Shown: positions 47,504 to 55,677 of the stretch, piece after piece
Position numbering within the stretch: the stretch's first letter is position 1
Layout: every line of letters starts with the position of its first letter
The notes under the pieces: model-generated
What the model saw: only the letters and a program-made list of their open reading frames with translations
Database searches by the model: none
What the model was told of the DNA's origin: nothing
Assembly: GCF_000517265.1 (NCBI RefSeq)
Contig: NZ_AYSJ01000013.1
Coordinates: forward strand, 484,586 to 548,585
Length of the DNA: 64,000 nt
Source: Photorhabdus khanii NC19
GTDB lineage: Bacteria; Pseudomonadota; Gammaproteobacteria; Enterobacterales; Enterobacteriaceae
Reading direction: 5' to 3'
Program-made: the position numbers and the translations under genes

Positions 47504-47806
47504 ATGAAAATCATCTCAGTCAGTACATTAAAACAGTTCTGGGAAACGTATCCCGATGCTGAACAACAGTTAAAAGCGTGGGTTGACGAGGCCAAGAAAG
47601 CAACTTGGAAAACCCCTGCTGAAATTAAAACCCAGTACCGCAATGCGAGTATTCTAAAAAACAATCGCGTGGTATTTAACATTAAAGGGAACAGCTACCG
47701 CCTGATAGTTTCTATTGTTTATCCCATCGGCTGGGTGTACGTAAAATTCATTGGCACACATAAACAATACGATACTGTAGATGCCAATACCGTAGAACCG
47801 GAGTAA
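47504..47806 (+). CDS. higB: HigB-type mRNA interferase toxin
   Basis: A 100-residue RelE-superfamily toxin. It starts MKIISVSTLKQFWETYPDAEQ and has the core NNRVVFNIKGNSYRLIVSIVY and KFIGTHKQYDTVDA, which is the HigB_toxin pattern. The toxin gene precedes the antitoxin, the usual order for higBA. It lies on the plus strand, opposite to the phage late genes. Confidence 0.92.
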   Translation: MKIISVSTLKQFWETYPDAEQQLKAWVDEAKKATWKTPAEIKTQYRNASILKNNRVVFNIKGNSYRLIVSIVYPIGWVYVKFIGTHKQYDTVDANTVEPE

Positions 47807-47808
47807 AA

Positions 47809-48180
47809 ATGAACATTAAACCTATTCGTACCGAACAAGACTATCAGGCAGCGTTAAAGGCTGTTTCGCCACTTTTTGATAACCAGCCTGAAATCGGAAC
47901 ACCTGAATTTGATTACATGGAAGTAATGGTGCTGCTTATTGAAGCTTATGAAGCAGAACACTATCACATAGACCCGCCAGACCCGATTGAAGCTATAAAA
48001 TTCAGAATGGAACAATCTGGATTAACAGCAAAAGACTTGGTACCAGCAATTGGCAAAGTAAATCGCGTGTATGAAATACTTAATCGCAAACGTAGCCTCA
48101 CACTACCGATGGTATGGAATTTACATAAAATGTTCGGAATACCAGCGGAAAGCTTAATAAAACCGGCAAACCATGCTTAA
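47809..48180 (+). CDS. higA: HigA-type antitoxin
   Basis: A 123-residue antitoxin with an N-terminal domain (KPIRTEQDYQAALKAVSPLF) and an Xre-like helix-turn-helix in the second half (MEQSGLTAKDLVPAIGKVN, then LNRKRSLTLPMVWNLHKMF). It starts 3 bases after higB, and a terminator follows at 48191. Confidence 0.92.
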   Translation: MNIKPIRTEQDYQAALKAVSPLFDNQPEIGTPEFDYMEVMVLLIEAYEAEHYHIDPPDPIEAIKFRMEQSGLTAKDLVPAIGKVNRVYEILNRKRSLTLPMVWNLHKMFGIPAESLIKPANHA

Positions 48181-48190
48181 TTTCCCTAAA

Positions 48191-48213
48191 TAACCCGCTA
48201 TTAAAGCGGGTTA
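48191..48213. terminator. Bidirectional terminator between higA and the antirepressor gene
   Basis: TAACCCGCT / AGCGGGTTA with a 5-base loop. It is followed by TTTGTT on the plus strand and by TTTA on the minus strand, between two convergent genes. Confidence 0.8.
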
Positions 48214-48240
48214 TTTGTTAAGCCATCCTTGGCTTTGGGC

Positions 48241-48945
48241 TTAGAACGGACTATTAGGAATTCTCAGACTGTGCAATACTCGCCAGTCATTATCAATAAA
48301 CGATGCACACTCAATATGTGCTGTCTCTCTTTCTAGCAAACGTCTGACTATATTTGTGTTTCGTGGATATTCACGTTGCATTGAATAGTATTTACCTGCA
48401 AGCCTATGCTCTGCTGCTCGAAGAATGGGATAAACATCAGATATTGAACTAATCATCTCAACAGCATTTCTCCATAACCAACATAAACTACACAACTCTT
48501 CATCAGTGAATTGAGTTTTATGAGGTACTGGTAATTCCTGTTGTTTTCCAAGGAACTCACCTTCTTTCTGGTTAAAATAAAAATCTTCCAGTGCTTCGAA
48601 TACGTCCCACGCTTGATCTGTTTCCAGCATTTTGGCGTGACGTGCTGCTCCGCGCTCTGTCCACAGTGTTAACGCTCTGACATTCCTAGCAATTTCCACA
48701 GACTTACTTTGAGTAAGTTCGCGCTTTAACTCCCTAAGCTCTTCGCCTTCAAGTTTAAAATAATGCTTCCCGGCAATAAAACGGTCTGCATGACGAGAGA
48801 AATTAACTTGAATATTGATAATTTCAGTCCCATACAATTTAGCTAGCAACTCAGTAGTAATTACTGGAATGCTGTTATGGGTAATAACAGGCAAATTTTC
48901 AGCATTGATAGTGTTATGCATTTCATTAATTGCTATACTTGACAT
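48241..48945 (-). CDS. ORF6N-domain phage antirepressor-like protein
   Basis: A 234-residue protein. Residues 16-75 form an ORF6N DNA-binding domain (NLPVITTELLAKLYGTE, IQVNFSRHADRFIAGKHYF). Then comes ALTLWTERGAARHAKMLETD, which is the region shared with P22-type antirepressors. The rest is a charged helical tail. Antirepressors of this type help lytic induction by blocking the phage repressor. Here the gene lies among late tail genes, away from any visible repressor. Confidence 0.85.
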   Translation of the reverse strand: MSSIAINEMHNTINAENLPVITHNSIPVITTELLAKLYGTEIINIQVNFSRHADRFIAGKHYFKLEGEELRELKRELTQSKSVEIARNVRALTLWTERGAARHAKMLETDQAWDVFEALEDFYFNQKEGEFLGKQQELPVPHKTQFTDEELCSLCWLWRNAVEMISSISDVYPILRAAEHRLAGKYYSMQREYPRNTNIVRRLLERETAHIECASFIDNDWRVLHSLRIPNSPF

Positions 48946-49010
48946 GTCGGTTTTCCTCTAAGATTTCCGGCCACTATAAGACCCCATTGGTGCCAGCCTT
49001 TGGGGTTTTG

Positions 49011-49166
49011 TCATTCTGGGATAACTATCCCTTCATTTTTTAGTGACTCCTTCACTCTCCGAAGAATTTCCTTACTCAAAGATCTATCACCTGCATCAGC
49101 TATCGATTGAAGAATCTCTTTTAGCTTTGTTGGCATCCGAACAGATACGGGTTCAGCCACTTTCAT
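49011..49166 (-). CDS. Arc-like ribbon-helix-helix DNA-binding protein
   Basis: A 51-residue protein starting MKVAEPVSVRMPTKLKEILQ. The beta strand VSVRMP and the two helices (TKLKEILQSIADAGD, SLSKEILRRVKESL) are a textbook Arc/MetJ fold. The ATG at 49166 follows AAAGGAG; the frame extends to 49235 without another site. It faces a second RHH gene across a GGTACG array. Confidence 0.85.
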   Translation of the reverse strand: MKVAEPVSVRMPTKLKEILQSIADAGDRSLSKEILRRVKESLKNEGIVIPE

Positions 49167-49195
49167 TAACATCTCCTTTGTATGCTTTTGTATGT

Positions 49196-49243
49196 GGTAC
49201 GCATACATATTAATATGGTACGTATTGATAGTCAATAGGTACG
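49196..49243. promoter_or_regulatory. Three GGTACG direct repeats with 21-bp period
   Basis: GGTACG occurs at 49196-49201, 49217-49222 and 49238-49243, exactly 21 bases apart, which places every site on the same face of the helix (two turns). The array fills the gap between two divergent ribbon-helix-helix genes and is the obvious operator for one or both. Confidence 0.8.
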
Positions 49244-49286
49244 CACTTAATCTATCTTATAGTTAACTGAATAATAGAAACTCATA

Positions 49287-49529
49287 ATGACCAAGCGACC
49301 ATACAAACACCCTCAAGTTAATTTAAGACTTCCTATTGAATTAAAAGAGGAAATGGCAAGAATTGCTGATAAAACAGGACGATCTCTTAACGCCGAAATG
49401 GTTGCGGCCATTGAAAATTGGATTTCTCAAAATTCAGATATAGTTCATAAACCAAGCATAGAAGAAAGATTGGTTTCTATTGAGTTGGATGTTGAAAAAA
49501 TCAAAAAACTGATAGAAACCAAGAAATAG
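49287..49529 (+). CDS. Arc-family ribbon-helix-helix protein
   Basis: An 80-residue protein with the RHH fold at the N-terminus (VNLRLPIELKEEMARIADKT, then SLNAEMVAAIENWI) and a short C-terminal coiled coil (IEERLVSIELDVEKIKKLIE) that could form higher oligomers. It resembles phage Arc/Mnt regulators. It is the first gene of a small plus-strand unit with the zinc protein. Confidence 0.88.
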   Translation: MTKRPYKHPQVNLRLPIELKEEMARIADKTGRSLNAEMVAAIENWISQNSDIVHKPSIEERLVSIELDVEKIKKLIETKK

Positions 49530-49557
49530 TTGATAAACTCAGCTCATGAGGCGTTTC

Positions 49558-49896
49558 ATGGAAAAAATAAATTTTCTCGTGCAAGGATCAGCGGAAGAGC
49601 CATATAAGGCTACTTTTATAAAAGACGGAAAAGATTTCCTAGCATTCTGCACTTGCCCGGCAGGCGAAAACGGAATGTACTGCAAACATAGGATCAACAT
49701 AATAAATGGAGATACTCGAAATATTGTCAGCGACAATATTCAACAGGTGGATATCATTTCAAAGCAATGGCTGCCAAATTCATCTATAGAAGCTGCACTT
49801 GAAGATATCAAAAGAGCTGAGTCTCTGCTAGATGATATAAAAAGAGCGATATCACTTGCGAAAAGGAATGCCGCTAAAGTGATGCGCGGTGGATAA
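49558..49896 (+). CDS. SWIM-type zinc-binding small protein
   Basis: A 112-residue protein with the metal motif CTCPAGENGMYCKH, which fits the SWIM pattern C-x-C-x(n)-C-x-H. A C-terminal heptad-like helix (IEAALEDIKRAESLLDDIKR) follows. The ATG at 49558 is chosen because GAGG precedes it. SWIM domains bind DNA or proteins. The role here is unknown; its place next to the RHH gene suggests a regulatory accessory unit. Confidence 0.72.
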   Translation: MEKINFLVQGSAEEPYKATFIKDGKDFLAFCTCPAGENGMYCKHRINIINGDTRNIVSDNIQQVDIISKQWLPNSSIEAALEDIKRAESLLDDIKRAISLAKRNAAKVMRGG

Positions 49897-49947
49897 AGTT
49901 TATTATCAAAGCCCCAAGCGGGGCTTACTGCAATGCTGAACTTATAT

Positions 49948-50346
49948 CTAATAAACTAAATCATCAAGCCACTTCACAATGAACGTACCGTTCGCATATG
50001 ACCCAACAAAATCACCGCCATCTTTTGTATGAATGACTACCTTGTTTTTTGATAAAACCATAAAGCGATCTATTTCAAGATTCCTATCACCTATGGTCAC
50101 TTGTGTGATTCTGCCAGTTCCATAGCAAAGAGCATCTTTCCTTTCATAAAAATTCTGCTCATTACTATAGCAACCTTTACTGACGGCGTTTTCCATTATA
50201 AAAAATGCAGAAACCAAGATAATAGGGATAACAATAGACAGCACCCTCATTGTAGTTCTTAGTCCTGTTTTTTCTTTTTTAAAAGATAAATATAATGCAA
50301 TAAAGAACAAGAAAACAAGCAACAGTATGACTTGCCAGATAGACAT
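49948..50346 (-). CDS. Small two-helix membrane protein of unknown function
   Basis: A 132-residue protein with two hydrophobic helices (about 4-22 and 38-54) and a soluble C-terminal domain of about 75 residues, with Cys in KGCYSNEQNF and DALCYGTG. The ATG at 50346 follows AGGAGG. I do not recognise the family. It is the last gene of the cassette before the tape measure and may be a lysogenic conversion gene. Confidence 0.72.
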   Translation of the reverse strand: MSIWQVILLLVFLFFIALYLSFKKEKTGLRTTMRVLSIVIPIILVSAFFIMENAVSKGCYSNEQNFYERKDALCYGTGRITQVTIGDRNLEIDRFMVLSKNKVVIHTKDGGDFVGSYANGTFIVKWLDDLVY

Positions 50347-50397
50347 AAACACCTCCTTTTATTAAAGGGCCAATCATCATTTAGACAAGTAAGAAAA

Positions 50398-52296
50398 TCA
50401 AGAATATTGCATTGAGGTTGTCACTCTGCCCCCAGTTTTTGCATTAAATTGCTGGCGCTCTCCGGTCTTGCTGTTGACCAGTGTAATCTCTACCTGGAAT
50501 TTATTTTCACCTATTACCGATTGAATCGCCTCAGCCATGTTCTGAGCAAGCTCACTGTTATTTGCTTGATTTGCAAAGATGGAAGCGGATCTTTTATCAG
50601 ACTCAGGCGGAGCGGGTTGATATTGCAGGCGTTGTAGCTGTAAATAGTTTATGTCACGTTTACCTTGCCAGCGCGGGTCAAAGATAGCGGCGTTTATTGC
50701 ATCCGCGATTTGTTTTTGATTAAAGGGTTGTTGACCATGATTTTCTTGTTTGATCATCGCTTCCATCAGATTACCTAGCACTTTGGGGGCATGCATATCT
50801 AACTGTTGATTAGGAAGAAAGCCTGTCTCTTTTGACACGAAATTGATGTATGCCTGAGTATTATTTCTATCTATGCCTCCTGGCGGTGAATAGGTGCTAA
50901 TTGTGCTACTAACGGTATTCTTTCCCCTGTCGCCGTTAAGCATTAACTGTCTAGCCATTGCAGAAAGACCATCATGACTATTATCGAACTTAACAAATGT
51001 TCCACTTTTCCCTTGTACATATCCAATGCCGTTTGGAGCGTCACGCACATTGCCGGGATTGTTATTTCTCAAACCGAATGAGTCTTTCACTGGTTTTGCG
51101 TAAGGATCAGGATATTTGGGAGGTTCTATTTTTTGTGGCTCTGGGATTTTCTGCGGTTGGGGAATAGCTTCATTTTGAGGATGCGTTTTTTGCCATTCAT
51201 TATATTTTTCGCGAAAACCATCAGACATTACACCAAAATCAAGGGCAACCTTATCGCTCCAGCTTAAACTTTGATAAAACTCTGGCGTATTATAGCCCCA
51301 CCTAAGCTGATCGGCTTCTTTGCCACGCGTAGCACCAAGCGCATGAGCCAGAGAAATACTGTCTAGCCCATTAGTTAGGATATCTGTTACACCTTCTAGC
51401 CCATCTTTAACTGAGCCATCGAAAGTTAAAAGGTTATTAAGATTATTTTCTCCTCTCTGTTTGAAACCCTCCCAAGATGCATTTAATTCCCTTAATGAAC
51501 TATTAAGCTCATTAAGTCGATTATTAAGCTCAGGATCAATAGTAAAACCAAACCTATCAGATTGTTTTAATCGTTCTTTTAACCCCACAGCATCGCGTAA
51601 TAACGCAAGAGTGTTATCATCAAGCCCAAGAAGTTTAGCTATTGTCTTCTGTTTATCAGAAGAATATTCAGGAAACACTTTAGCCAATTCTTGAATTGTT
51701 TTATATGCATCTGCGGTACCATCTTTATTTGTATAGATATGTACTCCCATACTGTTTAATTGAGCTAACTTAGCAACATTTCTCGTCTGTAATGGTTCAT
51801 TAAATACCTCATATAAACTTTCAACGGCTTGGTGGGCTTTATCGGCCTCGGCACCAAGTATTATCATTGCCCCCCTAAGACGCGAAAAATTTTCAGGTGT
51901 CATTGCGGCATTTTTTGCACTCACGTCAAGATTGTAGGCATTAGAGGCACCCTCATTTAGAGTTTTAAATGCCTTTGTAGCGCCATAGGCTACCATACCA
52001 ATGCCGCCAATTTTTGCCCCTATTCCGGCGTATTTTGTCGCAAGTTCGCCGACATTTTTAAGGGGTGGCACCATGTCACCGATATGCTGAACATTATCTT
52101 TTGCATATTGAGACATATCACGTAACTTTGTACCAAGTACATCTACCCCGTCAGTGGATTCGGATCCCCCAAATTTCAATCCCTCCTTGGTTTTTGCCAA
52201 GTTAGGATTGAGGCTATTCAACTTTGCATTGATTTCATCAATAACTTTCGTGACATTCTCATCAGCATTTAATTCAAAATCAAAAGCGTTAGCCAT
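50398..52296 (-). CDS. Tail tape measure protein with muramidase-like domain
   Basis: A 632-residue protein that sets tail length. The N-terminal two thirds are helical (for example LGLDDNTLALLRDAVGLKER). A central hydrophobic patch (KIGGIGMVAYGATKAF) precedes it. From about residue 400 comes a structural muramidase-like domain starting FGLRNNNPGNVRDAPN with QAYINFVSKETGF, which could open the cell wall during DNA entry. The protein is short for a tape measure, predicting a short tail. Confidence 0.9.
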   Translation of the reverse strand: MANAFDFELNADENVTKVIDEINAKLNSLNPNLAKTKEGLKFGGSESTDGVDVLGTKLRDMSQYAKDNVQHIGDMVPPLKNVGELATKYAGIGAKIGGIGMVAYGATKAFKTLNEGASNAYNLDVSAKNAAMTPENFSRLRGAMIILGAEADKAHQAVESLYEVFNEPLQTRNVAKLAQLNSMGVHIYTNKDGTADAYKTIQELAKVFPEYSSDKQKTIAKLLGLDDNTLALLRDAVGLKERLKQSDRFGFTIDPELNNRLNELNSSLRELNASWEGFKQRGENNLNNLLTFDGSVKDGLEGVTDILTNGLDSISLAHALGATRGKEADQLRWGYNTPEFYQSLSWSDKVALDFGVMSDGFREKYNEWQKTHPQNEAIPQPQKIPEPQKIEPPKYPDPYAKPVKDSFGLRNNNPGNVRDAPNGIGYVQGKSGTFVKFDNSHDGLSAMARQLMLNGDRGKNTVSSTISTYSPPGGIDRNNTQAYINFVSKETGFLPNQQLDMHAPKVLGNLMEAMIKQENHGQQPFNQKQIADAINAAIFDPRWQGKRDINYLQLQRLQYQPAPPESDKRSASIFANQANNSELAQNMAEAIQSVIGENKFQVEITLVNSKTGERQQFNAKTGGRVTTSMQYS

Positions 52297-52471
52297 TTGT
52301 TCGTTCCTTATTCATTCGATTAGCTTGTTCAACCCACCACTCAAGCCATGATCTTGTCAGAAGCCACGCATCGCGCGGCCCCCACTTATAATAAAATGTG
52401 ACGTCAGCGGCTAGTTGTTGCCAGCCATCGAGCGCTTCGAGTCCAAAAAACCCAGAAGGAACTCCTGACAT
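52289..52471 (-). CDS. Frameshift extension of the tail assembly chaperone
   Basis: The frame carries FFGLEALDGWQQLAADVTFY and ends WWVEQANRMNKERTNG, overlapping the tape measure start by 8 bases. It has no good ribosome site of its own. It lies in the -1 frame relative to the chaperone gene and is reached through the slip site at 52444-52450. The fusion would be 138 residues, the phage GT-type product needed for tail assembly. Confidence 0.8.
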   Translation of the reverse strand: MSGVPSGFFGLEALDGWQQLAADVTFYYKWGPRDAWLLTRSWLEWWVEQANRMNKERTNG

Positions 52472-52704
52472 TTGTGAAAATCACTGATAGCCATTTTTTT
52501 CAGTACTGGCTCGGGGATTTCTGAAACCAATGAAATCAACAGACGCATAGCGGCAATTGAATGATTTGATTTGTTCTGTGCTTCATAAAACTGCTCAACC
52601 TGAATCAATACCGGTTCTTTCAAGTCGATCTGCTCGTAGCGGACTTTGCCGTCATTGCTTTCAATCGGGGTGTTCAATACGATAGTTTTCGTTGTTTCTA
52701 ACAT
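52411..52704 (-). CDS. Tail assembly chaperone (G-type, Mu gp41-like)
   Basis: A 97-residue protein, helical from residue 28 on, with AISDFHKCQEFLLGFLDS near its end. It sits between tail tube and tape measure, the fixed place of the G/GT chaperones. Normal termination is at 52411; a fraction of ribosomes should shift at codon 86-87 into the longer form. Confidence 0.85.
   Translation of the reverse strand: MLETTKTIVLNTPIESNDGKVRYEQIDLKEPVLIQVEQFYEAQNKSNHSIAAMRLLISLVSEIPEPVLKKMAISDFHKCQEFLLGFLDSKRSMAGNN
52444..52450 (-). promoter_or_regulatory. -1 ribosomal frameshift slippery site T TTT TTG
   Basis: In the chaperone frame the codons are GGT TTT TTG, giving the heptamer T TTT TTG of the X-XXY-YYZ type. 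Slipping back one base gives GGT TTT TTT GGA, which joins exactly the second frame. Confidence 0.82.
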
Positions 52705-52721
52705 GATTATTTCTCTCTTAA

Positions 52722-53090
52722 TTAATTTTCAGTCACGGAAGTGCCTTCCCAGCGGACTTCGAAGGTTGCATCTTCGCTTGCCACTTCCTGCGTGTTAACC
52801 GTCCACATCCCTTCACCAATGATGGTCTTGCCGTTTGCCAGTTCAGCAACGATAGTGACATTCGTCTGATTATTAAAATCAGCAACGGTTGTCCCGCCGC
52901 TGTCACGAACCTTGCAGGAGATAAAGCCCGCTTGCGGCTTCTCTTTGTAACCGTGTACGTAGTCCATCCCCGTAAGAGTCTCGCGGGTGACTGTTGAGGG
53001 ACTCCAGGTGAAATCCCCTGCGACCATTATTCGAATGCCGTCCACGGTGACATAAGCGGTACCCGCGAGTCTGTTTGATGTATTACCCAT
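52722..53090 (-). CDS. Tail tube protein
   Basis: A 122-residue protein like Mu gpM, the inner tube of the contractile tail. It starts with NRLAGTAYVTVDGIRIMVAG, then the family phrase MDYVHGYKEKPQAGFISCKV and ends EVRWEGTSVTEN. It sits between sheath and chaperone. Confidence 0.92.
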   Translation of the reverse strand: MGNTSNRLAGTAYVTVDGIRIMVAGDFTWSPSTVTRETLTGMDYVHGYKEKPQAGFISCKVRDSGGTTVADFNNQTNVTIVAELANGKTIIGEGMWTVNTQEVASEDATFEVRWEGTSVTEN

Positions 53091-53099
53091 GTTTACCTC

Positions 53100-54602
53100 T
53101 TATGCTGCTGCCGGTTGCAAGCGGAACTGATTAAGGACGGCAAAGACACGCAACTGATTGATGAGTGTACCCGTCCACAGCACATCAACACGATTCGGAT
53201 TCTGGGCATTAATTTCAACAATCAGCCCGCCCGCAAAACTTTTCGAATCCTGCACGTAGCCGTTATATTCCAATGACCTGTACTGAGCGATGAGTTCAGC
53301 GCGGATGACATTGGGCGTCACAATGGCTGAACCCGGGGCAAAGCGGGTACCGTTTTTCACCAGTTTCATGCGGGCAAACTTACTCGTAATTTGCGTGCGA
53401 ATATAACGCGTGACGTACATCAACAAATACAGGGTTTCAACTTGCAAATAGCTGTCATCGTTATCACCGAAGCTATTCTTTTGATACGTCGTGATAACGT
53501 TCTCGACTTGTACTGTGCTGTCATCAGCGACGGTAAAGCTGGAAATCCCGCTGTGTAGCAAGTTATTACGTTCAATCAGATCAAGCTGGTCCTCAGATGC
53601 CGGGGCCAATACACTACTAATCGGCAATGTCTGTAATGGCCTGCCGGGGTCATTGCGTAGGCTTTGAGCGATTGCCCCGGTTAACGCTGCCGCCCAAACG
53701 TAGTTGGGAGATGGGGACTTTGTGACTCCGAACAATGTTTCATGCTGATAGTTACGCTGTTCACCGATTGTTGCCAGTTCCCCGTAAGTTCCGCCGACAG
53801 CGCCGAATGAATGTCCATATAACTGTTGCTCCCACGACCAACGCCCGCCGTTATCAGACAAGAACGCTTTCATGTCATCCAGTGACGCCGTGTCCGTATA
53901 AGGGTTGACGATAAAATCAAACGAGCGATCTTTCAGACTAGACAACGCATCTTTCAGTTCGGGGGCACCCGCCCCGCCTGCCATCGGCGTGATTTTCAAA
54001 TCCATGCCAGGAGGAGTCGCCTCACCGCCTGCCTGCCCCCGGTAATTCAGACGTAAATCAATGCTATTCCCGGATGCACCCTTATTTTTGGCTGTCAAAG
54101 TCACCGCATCCGCCGAGTCAAATGCTACTGTCGCTGTAACAGGCAAGGCGGCTTTCTGATTAATCGCTGCTGAAAGTGCCGTAGCCACTTGCTCGGCTTT
54201 ATCCGTTGCTACAGTCGTGATTTGCACACGCTGACCGCCGATATACAGCGAAATAACGCCGGTGTCGGTTGCTGGGGTAGACACTTTTACACTGCCCTTG
54301 GCTGCGACCATATTGTCAGCATCGCTTAAGGGAAGAACCCACGTTTCACCCGCATGATCGTTAGCAAAATACGCCGATGACATACTGTGTAACAGTGAAC
54401 CATTACCGTATAGACTAGCAGCTTGAGCAGCGGAGGAGATGCGAGCGGGCACATTCGGTTTTTCTGTCGAAGTACTCAGCATCTGACCGATAATCAATGT
54501 TCGCTGAGTCGCAATAGCGCTGTTCGCCATCGAATTATCGAACTCGACATAAAACAGGGGTGCCCGAATGTTATTCGGTACACGTGAAAATGGGATAGCC
54601 AT
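53100..54602 (-). CDS. Contractile tail sheath protein
   Basis: A 500-residue sheath like Mu gpL. The N-terminus reads IPFSRVPNNIRAPLFYVEFD. Conserved parts are QVETLYLLMYVTRYIRTQIT and the C-terminal SKFARMKLVKNG. It overlaps the upstream DUF2635 gene by one base (TAATG). Confidence 0.95.
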   Translation of the reverse strand: MAIPFSRVPNNIRAPLFYVEFDNSMANSAIATQRTLIIGQMLSTSTEKPNVPARISSAAQAASLYGNGSLLHSMSSAYFANDHAGETWVLPLSDADNMVAAKGSVKVSTPATDTGVISLYIGGQRVQITTVATDKAEQVATALSAAINQKAALPVTATVAFDSADAVTLTAKNKGASGNSIDLRLNYRGQAGGEATPPGMDLKITPMAGGAGAPELKDALSSLKDRSFDFIVNPYTDTASLDDMKAFLSDNGGRWSWEQQLYGHSFGAVGGTYGELATIGEQRNYQHETLFGVTKSPSPNYVWAAALTGAIAQSLRNDPGRPLQTLPISSVLAPASEDQLDLIERNNLLHSGISSFTVADDSTVQVENVITTYQKNSFGDNDDSYLQVETLYLLMYVTRYIRTQITSKFARMKLVKNGTRFAPGSAIVTPNVIRAELIAQYRSLEYNGYVQDSKSFAGGLIVEINAQNPNRVDVLWTGTLINQLRVFAVLNQFRLQPAAA

Positions 54603-54781
54603 TATTCATTCTCCTTAACTGCCTTTTTAACTGCTTTTTCGGGCTGACATATTTCAACGTCACCGTCCTTTAAGCGACGATGCCAGAAAATATTATTGGG
54701 TACTTCCGCACCGGATTCGGGCAAAAAGACACCCTTTACGGGATCGCGTACACGTCTCCCGATAACAGGTTTTACAAACAT
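54602..54781 (-). CDS. DUF2635 small tail protein (Mu gp38-like)
   Basis: A 59-residue protein: MFVKPVIGRRVRDPVKG, then FLPESGAEVPNNIFWHRR, then a Lys/Glu-rich tail. The pattern KP-x-G-x-x-VRDP and the length are those of DUF2635, a constant neighbour of the sheath gene in Mu-type phages. The ATG follows GGAGTAATCC. Confidence 0.9.
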   Translation of the reverse strand: MFVKPVIGRRVRDPVKGVFLPESGAEVPNNIFWHRRLKDGDVEICQPEKAVKKAVKENE

Positions 54782-54784
54782 GGA

Positions 54785-55330
54785 TTACTCCTGAAAATCG
54801 ATTCTGAAATGCGGTTCCGGGGTGCCGTCCGGCATAGCGATGGTGACGTCTATCTCGTCCAGTTGATCCGCTTCAATTTCGTAGAAATCTTCCGGCCCCT
54901 GGTAGTATTCGATGTCAAGTTCAAGCAGTAATTGTGCTGTATGGCCTTCCCCGGAAGCATCAATATCAATCGTCGAGCGGACTTGAGCAAATTGCTGAAT
55001 CTGACGAGTCAGTTCATAGCTGTTAATCACTGCACGCTCTATCTGCTCACGTAACCGTTCCAAAGATTCTTCGGCTTTAGCTGCGCCATCATCTTCCGCT
55101 TCGCTGTCAAGTTCCTGCAACCGGCCAGTGACGCGAACTGTCGTAACAGTGTTGAACTGGGGCGCGTTACGTCCCAGTGACTGCTTAACATCGATTGGCG
55201 TCTGTACCAAAATAACTGGATACATATCTTCCGTTGTTGACCAGTCGCGCGGAGAATAAACCCGCGCTTCTGCATCGGTCTTATGTTTGAGCGCGTCAAT
55301 GACTAACGCCCTGATACCTGCCGCGTTCAT
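54785..55330 (-). CDS. Tail terminator-type protein (Mu gp37-like)
   Basis: A 181-residue protein with EARVYSPRDWSTTEDMYPVI and an ordered helical middle (AKAEESLERLREQIERAV). The position before gp38 and the sheath fits Mu gp37 / gpU-like proteins that cap the tail end. It overlaps the FII-like gene by 4 bases. Confidence 0.82.
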   Translation of the reverse strand: MNAAGIRALVIDALKHKTDAEARVYSPRDWSTTEDMYPVILVQTPIDVKQSLGRNAPQFNTVTTVRVTGRLQELDSEAEDDGAAKAEESLERLREQIERAVINSYELTRQIQQFAQVRSTIDIDASGEGHTAQLLLELDIEYYQGPEDFYEIEADQLDEIDVTIAMPDGTPEPHFRIDFQE

Positions 55331-55677
55331 GATTTCACCCTGTTAAGTATTAATTTTGTCCCGCCGTGGCTATCGGGCTGAATATCAGCCACGGCAAACA
55401 AAGTATTGACAGGAACACCGCCCACAACACCAACCAATACCCGATCTCCCTTTTTTGGCGGCGCCTGAAACTCAATGTCGCGCACCCCAAGTACGGGAGA
55501 AGTTGTATTGATGGTGCTGCCGTCATCAAGTGATTCCACTTCTTGCGTGTAAGCCCGGTCAAAGATGCCGCTGATAGTGTAATGAGCGCCGCTTGCTGGA
55601 CGGTATTCAACCGGGTCCCCAAACACATCATGCAGCGGCGCTAATAAATGCTGGTCCCAATTGATCCCCATAATCAA
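55327..55677 (-). CDS. Head-tail connector protein (FII-like)
   Basis: A 116-residue protein starting MIMGINWDQHLLAPLHDVFG. It has FGDPVEYRP and RDIEFQAPPKKGDRVLV, the pattern of lambda FII-type attachment proteins found also in SfV-like phages. It overlaps its neighbours by 4 bases on both sides. Confidence 0.82.
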   Translation of the reverse strand: MIMGINWDQHLLAPLHDVFGDPVEYRPASGAHYTISGIFDRAYTQEVESLDDGSTINTTSPVLGVRDIEFQAPPKKGDRVLVGVVGGVPVNTLFAVADIQPDSHGGTKLILNRVKS

